Notes under the pieces: generated by a model
The model's input: the letters and a program-made list of their open reading frames with translations, nothing else
Told to the model about the DNA's origin: nothing
The model's database searches: none
In this document: positions 61,197 to 64,000 of the stretch, in pieces
Numbering within the stretch: the first letter of the stretch is position 1
Layout: each line of letters opens with the position of its first letter
Source: Hirundichthys speculiger
Taxonomy: Eukaryota > Chordata > Actinopteri > Beloniformes > Exocoetidae
Length of the DNA stretch: 64,000 nt
Assembly: GCA_018398805.1 (NCBI GenBank)
Contig: JAGFBZ010000938.1
Location: forward strand, 112,001-176,000
Reading direction: 5' to 3'
Translations under genes and position numbers: made by a program

Positions 61197-62501
61197 CAGT
61201 CATGGAAAAAATTATTAGACCACCATTTTTTCTTCAGTTTCTTGTTCATTTTAATACCTGGTACCACTAAACGTCATCATGTGACTAAAACAGACAGAAA
61301 AGAAAACACTGAATGCATAAAAGCAGTGTTTTTGGCAGTACAACGCCATAGCTATTGATGTAAAAACTTAAGTGATTTAGGTTATAATCAAAATGGTAAG
61401 ATATCAGCTCTTAAATAAAACTCTTATGAGCAATCTTTGTGGTTATCGTTATGTTTGTCCAAACAAATGTACCTTTAGTTGTACCAGGCATTAAAATGAA
61501 CAAGAAACTGAAGAAAACAAGGGGGGTCTAATCATTTTTTCCATGACTGTAGATAGATAGTCACCATTTCAACAGAAACACCTGTCAACACCAGCAGATG
61601 CACAATCATTGGGGATGTTTTGCAATCCGATTTTCTGATTTGGGGGTTGTATCTTTTCACCTCCACTAGTACCAGAGAATGTAAGCTCCGTTTTTTCTCT
61701 TTTCATCTCTCACTTTCTTCCCTGTTATAGCTTGTTTCTCATCCACTTCAGGCTTCAGATTAATTATGCCATGGCAGCCCTTTCAGAGCGCTGATCTCTG
61801 CCTTCAGCCAGGTGCTGATGTCCTGTGGCACAGATGTCATCCCACTCTTTCTAATCTCATCTTCTATACTTAGACCATCTCCTTTATGTCCTACATTTCT
61901 GTTTATATGTGATAACCAGAATTGTTAATGCTATGTTTTATCCTGCATGTTTCTCTCTTATTCCTTCTGTCATCTTTCCTCTCTAGTGGGGTCCCAGGAC
62001 AGTCTTCTGGAAATAACCTTTCGTGCCAAGCCCCCCAGCCTGCCCTGTGCACCCCTGACTCCCTCCTCAGCTACAGGCCCATTAGCACCTCAGTCCCAGC
62101 ATGGTGACGGTGCTTGGATGTCTCCTCTGCCGGGACCGTGCTCTCCGAGCACCATGGGCCCCGACACCAACTCTCTGGGCCTGAGTGGGAGCGGAGTTCG
62201 ACTTGAGTGCTTTCGCTTCTCGACCCTGAGCTCAGAGAGTCAGGGTCCAGGCCAGGACGAGGGAGAGTCTCCCAACGATGGAAGTTCACCGCTGGGACAG
62301 CAGGTCCTGGGAGCCCTGGAGTTACTTCGTTTCAGAGAGTCAGGGATCGGATCAGAGTACGAGTCCAACACAGATGAAAGTGATGACCGGGACAGCTGGG
62401 GACAAGGGGAAGGACCGGGGGTGGACGCTGCTGCTCGACTCTTAAACCTGCTGAACGCTGAGAACCTTCCGGACTGCTTAGGTGATGAGATGCCTGTTTA
62501 A
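33914..62501 (+). CDS. nos1ap: nos1ap (CAPON), nNOS adaptor protein, ten coding exons
   Basis: Cytoplasmic adaptor that, in mammals, binds the PDZ domain of neuronal NO synthase through its C-terminus and partners such as Dexras1 and Scribble through an N-terminal PTB domain. Exons are 33914-34019, 34867-34938, 37412-37504, 37623-37681, 37833-37941, 50531-50674, 51023-51150, 58574-58735, 58898-59066 and 61987-62501 (1557 bp, about 518 residues; human 506). PTB signatures include [59 protein letters not shown] and [15 protein letters not shown]. The coiled coil lies in exons 8-9 ([26 protein letters not shown]). Exon 10 reads [31 protein letters not shown] and ends GDEMPV. All exon phases agree except for an extra base in exon 1 and a missing base in exon 6. 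Paralog (a or b) not determined. Confidence 0.95.
34020..34866 (+). other. nos1ap intron 1
   Basis: 847 bp, AT-rich, with a (CTAT)n run at 34828-34850 close to the acceptor. No other feature seen. Confidence 0.85.
34867..34938 (+). CDS. nos1ap: nos1ap exon 2
   Basis: Acceptor TCTTTTGCAG, donor AGA|GTAAGG. 72 bp, phase 0 at both ends, reading [20 protein letters not shown] then RRIR, an early PTB strand and helix. Confidence 0.95.
34939..37411 (+). other. nos1ap intron 2
   Basis: About 2.5 kb. A 139-codon open frame at 36071-36490 has no recognisable domain and no splice context, so it is treated as chance. No clear transposon seen. Confidence 0.7.
37412..37504 (+). CDS. nos1ap: nos1ap exon 3
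   Basis: Acceptor CTCCACAG, donor AAGAAG|GTGATC. Reads [20 protein letters not shown], then [11 protein letters not shown]. The lysine runs match the basic patches of the human PTB domain. Confidence 0.95.
37623..37681 (+). CDS. nos1ap: nos1ap exon 4
   Basis: Acceptor TTTACAACAG, donor TACAG|GTAGAG, phase 2. Reads [19 protein letters not shown]. The intron before it is only 118 bp. Confidence 0.95.
37833..37941 (+). CDS. nos1ap: nos1ap exon 5
   Basis: Acceptor GGCTTGACAG, donor AGGAAG|GTAAGA. Reads [20 protein letters not shown] then [16 protein letters not shown], the core of the PTB fold. A 12.6-kb intron filled with transposons follows. Confidence 0.95.
38078..38952. mobile_element. Palindromic foldback element, copy 1
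   Basis: Ends are TATGGAGCCCCG and, inverted, TATGGAGTCCCG, with complementarity continuing through GTTTGGGTCATAATTCA into arms of degenerate CATAATAATG and AAATATTTCATAAT units. It is flanked by an exact 6-bp repeat ACTGAC (38072-38077 and 38953-38958). A unique core near 38239-38325 (GTCAATCACAGCAGAGAGGG) is shared with copy 2. No coding capacity. Superfamily not resolved. Confidence 0.82.
39070..39512. mobile_element. hAT-like MITE with GCGTTGCCAGGT ends
   Basis: GCGTTGCCAGGT is present at one end and its exact inverse ACCTGGCAACGC at the other. TGAGGAT flanks both sides (39063-39069 and 39513-39519), a 7-8 bp target duplication. The interior has repeated TACGATAATTT motifs. No coding capacity. 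Confidence 0.82.
40075..40560. other. Candidate conserved block in nos1ap intron 5
   Basis: High-complexity, CpG-containing sequence in an AT-rich intron (for example CGACTCCGACGACGTGTGGC). Overlapping open frames on both strands have no recognisable domain. Intronic enhancer or unrecognised repeat are both possible. Confidence 0.25.
41121..41162. repeat. 10-bp tandem AGCTAGGAAG
   Basis: About four perfect tandem copies. Confidence 0.9.
41580..42068. mobile_element. hAT-like MITE with CAGTAGTCCCCAACC ends
   Basis: A perfect 8-bp target duplication CTTTAGGG lies at 41572-41579 and 42069-42076. Ends are CAGTAGTCCCCAACC and, inverted, CAGAAGTTTCCCAACC, the general form of fish hAT MITEs. 489 bp, no open frame of note. 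Confidence 0.9.
42080..45790. other. nos1ap intron 5, middle part
   Basis: No exon recognised. The end of a possible DNA element near 43650-43740 (AATTCCGCGG inverse, GATCACTGTAGTG) resembles a common fish MITE terminus, but a partner end was not found. A 90-codon frame at 44967-45239 is treated as chance. Confidence 0.45.
45795..45880 (-). repeat. LINE 3' tail (TTTATCCCCCAAGGGGGAAATT type)
   Basis: TACTTTATTTATCCCCCAAG followed by GGGGAAATT is a typical inverted 3' end of a fish non-LTR element. It abuts hAT copy 2. Confidence 0.65.
45885..46995 (+). mobile_element. hAT-like element, copy 2 (ends missing)
   Basis: Colinear with copy 1 (18955-20496), including TTAATCGCGATTAATCGCAT, AATTCAAAAGTAGTGTAAAA and GCCACTAGATGGAGCTGCAC. 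It lacks both TIRs, carries a long (TA)n instead of the copy 1 sequence at that point, and lacks the 430-bp insertion seen in copy 1. Confidence 0.88.
46504..46588. repeat. (TA)n microsatellite
   Basis: About 42 uninterrupted TA dinucleotides inside hAT copy 2. Confidence 0.97.
46996..47520 (-). pseudogene. LINE endonuclease-domain fragment
   Basis: On the minus strand 47509-47327 reads [20 protein letters not shown] then FTETWLN, the start of the apurinic endonuclease domain of CR1/L2-type LINEs. 47333-46992, in another frame, continues with [37 protein letters not shown] and GDFNH. A frame change joins the two parts and no reverse transcriptase follows, so this is a truncated, dead copy. 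Confidence 0.85.
47530..49104. other. nos1ap intron 5, unclassified part
   Basis: A 142-codon minus-strand frame at 48298-48726 is the longest here. Its translation is not recognised and no splice or promoter context supports it. It may be part of an unrecognised retroelement. Confidence 0.4.
49105..50133. mobile_element. Palindromic foldback element, copy 2
   Basis: Same TIRs (TACGGAGCCCCG, and inverted TATGGAGCCCTG), CATAATAATG-rich arms and unique core (49311-49397) as copy 1. Flanked by TAGAAG (49099-49104) and TAAAAG (50134-50139), a 6-bp duplication with one mismatch. Part of the centre differs from copy 1, and an L2-like tail is inserted at about 49921-49972. Confidence 0.82.
49921..49972 (+). 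repeat. L2-like LINE 3' tail, copy D (nested)
   Basis: CATTGTAACAGACGCTATAT followed by AAATAAAATTGAATTGAATT, only the last ~50 bp of the family, inserted in the right arm of the palindromic element. Confidence 0.8.
50531..50674 (+). CDS. nos1ap: nos1ap exon 6, in-frame TGA
   Basis: Acceptor CCCACACAG. Reads [20 protein letters not shown], the last PTB helix, then a Glu-rich run. A TGA at 50660-50662 stops the frame. The strong donor CCAG|GTGAGT would leave phase 0, but exon 7 needs phase 1. One missing base just before the TGA would give KQWPGKKR, aligning with human RQLTGAER. A weaker donor AAAA|GTGATG at 50606/50607 would also restore phase without any repair. Confidence 0.88.
51023..51150 (+). 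CDS. nos1ap: nos1ap exon 7
   Basis: Acceptor CTCTCTGCAG, donor GACAAG|GTACTG. Needs phase 1 at its start. Reads [20 protein letters not shown] then [22 protein letters not shown], a low-complexity acidic linker aligning with the human AEETDID region. Confidence 0.9.
51151..52290 (+). other. nos1ap intron 7, first part
   Basis: AT-rich, no exon recognised, ending in TA-rich low-complexity sequence at 52225-52295. Confidence 0.6.
52515..52962 (-). pseudogene. LINE ORF2 C-terminus nested in Tc1
   Basis: The minus strand reads [20 protein letters not shown], then [13 protein letters not shown], the conserved C-terminal end of ORF2 in fish non-LTR elements, followed by the tail GAGGGGATTATT-type sequence and an inverted (GAATT)n run at 52515-52543. 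Tc1 sequence resumes on both sides (CCTAGCAAAACATGATC and ATACTTGGTGGTTAAACCC), so the LINE is the younger insertion. Confidence 0.82.
52970..53968 (-). pseudogene. Tc1-like transposase pseudogene
   Basis: Reads on the minus strand from ATG at 53968 ([13 protein letters not shown], then [10 protein letters not shown]), through frameshifted parts, [11 protein letters not shown] and the [10 protein letters not shown] block (53530-53273), to [20 protein letters not shown] (53171-53112), where the third acidic catalytic position falls as K in VKHLW. Multiple frameshifts make it non-functional. Confidence 0.85.
54159..54644 (-). mobile_element. hAT-like element, copy 3 (internal deletion)
   Basis: Both termini are intact: TAGGGCTGGGCA and inverse TGCCCAGCCCTA. 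Orientation is opposite to copy 1 and about 1 kb of the interior is missing. Flanks ATATATAT and ATGTATGT agree at 6 of 8 positions. It lies 9 bp from the end of the Tc1 element. Confidence 0.88.
54889..54990 (+). other. Candidate cryptic or poison exon in intron 7
   Basis: A good acceptor (GTTGTTTCTGCAG) precedes high-complexity sequence unlike the surrounding repeats. One frame reads [20 protein letters not shown], protein-like, but spliced from exon 7 in phase 0 the reading frame is another one and stops at TGA 54963-54965. No strong donor is seen before the Tc1 element that starts at 54999. Exon 7 joins exon 8 correctly without it. Confidence 0.3.
55563..55952 (+). pseudogene. BED-finger hAT transposase N-terminal fragment
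   Basis: Reads [20 protein letters not shown], then [14 protein letters not shown] and LVPAKLKEH, the BED-type zinc finger (Cys-x2-Cys then His) at the N-terminus of ZBED5/FAM200-like hAT proteins. A short AT-rich insert (55710-55740) interrupts it, followed by [20 protein letters not shown] and [14 protein letters not shown], which continue the family pattern. The frame then ends after an unrelated tail at 55952, so the catalytic part is absent. Confidence 0.75.
56262..56637 (+). repeat. L2-like LINE 3' UTR/tail, copy E
   Basis: The longest copy of the family. It contains GGTTTCTTCCTCTTAAAGTG, GCTCGGGGGTCATGCTCTGG and CATTGTAACAGACGCTATAT, then the GAATTTGAACTGAACTG tail. Nested in the Tc1-like element. 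Confidence 0.8.
57320..58573 (+). other. nos1ap intron 7, last part
   Basis: No exon recognised. Contains a (CA)n microsatellite at about 57841-57880. Confidence 0.55.
58574..58735 (+). CDS. nos1ap: nos1ap exon 8
   Basis: Acceptor GCACCGTAG, donor GCTCAG|GTGCAG, phase 0 at both ends. Starts MSHEPPLL (human VSHPQEPML) and runs into a Gln-rich coiled coil, [20 protein letters not shown]. The ATG is internal to the protein, though a short isoform starting here is conceivable. Confidence 0.92.
58736..58897 (+). other. nos1ap intron 8, open and in frame
   Basis: A 162-bp GT-AG intron (54 codons) without stop codons in the frame of exons 8 and 9, so retention would add 54 residues inside the coiled coil. 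Human protein sequence passes directly from exon 8 to exon 9 here, supporting normal removal. Confidence 0.7.
58898..59066 (+). CDS. nos1ap: nos1ap exon 9
   Basis: Acceptor TGTGTTCAG, donor TCTA|GTGAGT, phase 1. Reads [20 protein letters not shown] then [20 protein letters not shown], the second half of the coiled coil, very close to the human protein. Confidence 0.94.
59560..61000 (+). mobile_element. Degraded Tc1-like element split by a LINE
   Basis: 59590-59818 reads [10 protein letters not shown] and continues to a TCTGTGACGGCAGCATTAAT phrase, the central transposase region of Tc1-like elements. Sequence matching the following part (CTTGACTGGCCCGCCTGGCT, CATGGCAATATTACAAAG) reappears after the LINE at about 60790. 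Outer ends not located. Confidence 0.65.
59819..60785 (-). pseudogene. L2-type LINE, RT end and C-terminus
   Basis: A (GTAA)n tail at 59819-59844 is followed on the minus strand by ORF2 pieces: 60753-60352 reads [32 protein letters not shown] and [11 protein letters not shown], the end of the reverse transcriptase region. 60415-59993, in a second frame, reads [36 protein letters not shown] and [20 protein letters not shown]. 5'-truncated and frameshifted. Confidence 0.88.
61099..61196. repeat. (GATA)n microsatellite, about 24 units
   Basis: Uninterrupted GATA repeats. The array continues for a few units at 61551-61560 beyond an inserted MITE. Confidence 0.97.
61197..61549. mobile_element. 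Tc1-type MITE inserted in the GATA array
   Basis: Ends CAGTCATGGAAAAAATTATT and, inverted, CAGTCATGGAAAAAATGATT, with inverted similarity continuing through TTCTTCAGTTTCTTGTTCAT to about 65 bp. TA target duplication at 61195-61196 and 61550-61551, both inside the GATA repeat. 353 bp, no transposase. Confidence 0.92.
61987..62501 (+). CDS. nos1ap: nos1ap exon 10, C-terminal exon
   Basis: Acceptor TCCTCTCTAG. The A ending exon 9 joins TG here to give Met, then [14 protein letters not shown]. Later conserved blocks are [28 protein letters not shown] and [20 protein letters not shown], then V-stop. The last residues form the class III-type PDZ ligand for nNOS (human ends DEIAV). Confidence 0.95.
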
Positions 62502-64000
62502 TGGTGCTGTGAAGGCCGAGCGAGGCATCTTAAACCTTATGGCCCGCTTCATGGGAGCCAGGTGAAATTCAGATGCTGAGAAACTTCATAAAATAGAACT
62601 TGAGTGTGTGGGGGGGAATCCCTACATCGTCTGCAGGTATAAGGTAATTGTGGCATTCACTCACAACTGTTATGTTCAAGATTTTAAAGAAGCCAAACTA
62701 TGCTTTCTAAGGGTTTCCTTTTCCTTTGGTGTATTATATATCTTCGTTTGCATGTAAGAGCTCAGCTCCTAAACTGCCCAACACATCCACCCTCTTCTTC
62801 TGCTGCCTGTCTACATCACTGGATGTTTGTATCACATCTGCTCAGCTACTACGTTAGCACAGTCTCAAAAAAATGAGCTTTCCCAGTAGCTTTGTTTTCA
62901 TATAGATGTTAGCAAGCATTTTTTAAGAAATACTCAATTATTAAATATGCATCAACCCTCTTTGCTTCTGTTGCATCAAAAATACTGATACGGCACAACT
63001 AGCAACAACAGCTACAACTTCCTTGTTGAGCCATTTCTTCTATTCATTCAAAAAAGTGTCAACCACAAGCAAAGACCACCAAAAGTCGTTTTGTTGGCTC
63101 CAAGGATGATCCACTAAAAAAGATATAGTGGATTATTTTTGCTTTAGTTGACAATAATTGAACAAAATTCACAGTGTTAGCTTGTTGCTCTGCTAATGTG
63201 GCTAATGTTGACAAAAAGTTTCATCGTAAGACAGGCCAAAAGATGTGGTTGAGATTCTTTTTTTTTTTTTAAATAAATCCTACTTTCAGTTTGACTTTCC
63301 CTTAAAATTTAAGGTACAGTCATGAATTGTTGAAAATTTAAAGCAACACAAAGTAACTTTTGCAATATTTTAGCTAAGAAGGACCTCCACTGATGACACT
63401 CATCATTTAGTCGTGTTTGTGCTCTTAGTCAGACAAGCTCGTGTTTTCTTTTGCATCGTTACTTTCTTAAGTCTCTTCACGGCCAGTGTTGAGCAAGTTC
63501 ACTTTCTAATTCACTTCATAGTTCACAGAAATTAAAATGAACTAGTTCAGTTCATAGTTCACAGAAATTAAAATGAACTAGTTCAGTTCAAAGTTCATAT
63601 TCAAAATTTGGAACAAGAGTTCACCATTTCAAAAAATAACATAAATAGTTCATTTTTAGTTCTTTTTTTGAATCATTTTTTAATGTTGCTACGGGCAATT
63701 ATTTGTCAAAATGATTTCCACTGCCCATAATCTACACCACCACAAACGGCAATTATTTTATCCATTTTATCTGTCAAAAACTATGTGTCCAATTCTGAAT
63801 CTTTATCCAACCAGGGTTCACATTAGCATTGAAGGGACAGACCCATGTAAACTGTAATTTCCCTTTCAGCTTCTCTCTAAAGTATATTAAAAATACGAGG
63901 AAAAACTTGCTGCTAAATGGTCTTTATTATAAGACAAAAACAGGTCTTTAAGGTGCAAATGTTTTTTTCCCCCCATTTCAATATTTCAATCCCCGACTTC
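62502..64000 (+). other. nos1ap 3' UTR and downstream sequence
   Basis: Begins after TAA 62499-62501. A possible AATAAA signal lies at 63272-63277. No further coding sequence seen. From about 63484 a repeat begins. Confidence 0.5.
63484..64000. mobile_element. Possible hAT-like MITE, right end outside window
   Basis: Starts CAGTGTTGAGCAAGTTCACT, a hAT-MITE-like terminus. It carries a 36-bp direct duplication (63520-63591, containing CAGAAATTAAAATGAACTAG). The matching right terminus is not within the window. Confidence 0.4.

Overview
The window is animal nuclear DNA, almost certainly from a teleost fish. Evidence: spliced genes with GT-AG introns, AT-rich intergenic sequence, many Tc1-like, hAT-like and L2/CR1-like transposon remnants of the kind common in fish, and microsatellites. 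Two protein-coding genes can be supported, both on the + strand. Everything else is intergenic or intronic sequence filled with repeats.

Layout. 1-16.6 kb: gene-free, holding LINE 3' ends, one Tc1-like transposon with ~205-bp inverted repeats (6.5-8.2 kb), a 57-bp minisatellite (12.3-12.6 kb) and possible conserved non-coding stretches. 16.6-18.2 kb: a compact five-exon gene for an R4-family regulator of G-protein signalling (RGS4/5/16 type) with a TATA box and a poly(A) signal. Its RGS box is broken by four single-base insertions. 18.9-20.5 kb: a hAT element with a perfect 8-bp target duplication. 20.5-33.5 kb: gene-free. 33.9-62.5 kb: nos1ap (CAPON), ten coding exons, with a PTB domain in exons 1-6, a coiled coil in exons 8-9 and a PDZ-binding C-terminus in exon 10. 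62.5-64 kb: its 3' UTR and downstream repeats.

In human, NOS1AP and RGS4/RGS5 both lie in 1q23.3, so finding an R4 RGS gene beside nos1ap fits conserved synteny. NOS1AP is an adaptor that links neuronal NO synthase to other partners. RGS proteins switch off G-alpha signalling. The two genes are neighbours but not an operon-like unit.

Most notable: (1) single-base frame lesions in otherwise well conserved exons of both genes, which look more like assembly errors than decay but need checking; (2) two copies of a palindromic element with TIR TATGGAG(C/T)CCCG and apparent 6-bp target duplications, both in nos1ap intron 5; (3) a 162-bp nos1ap intron that is open and in frame with its flanking exons; (4) three Tc1-like elements in nos1ap introns, each carrying nested LINE sequence, one also a BED-finger hAT transposase fragment. 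I found no rRNA, CRISPR or prokaryote-type system, and no convincing tRNA.
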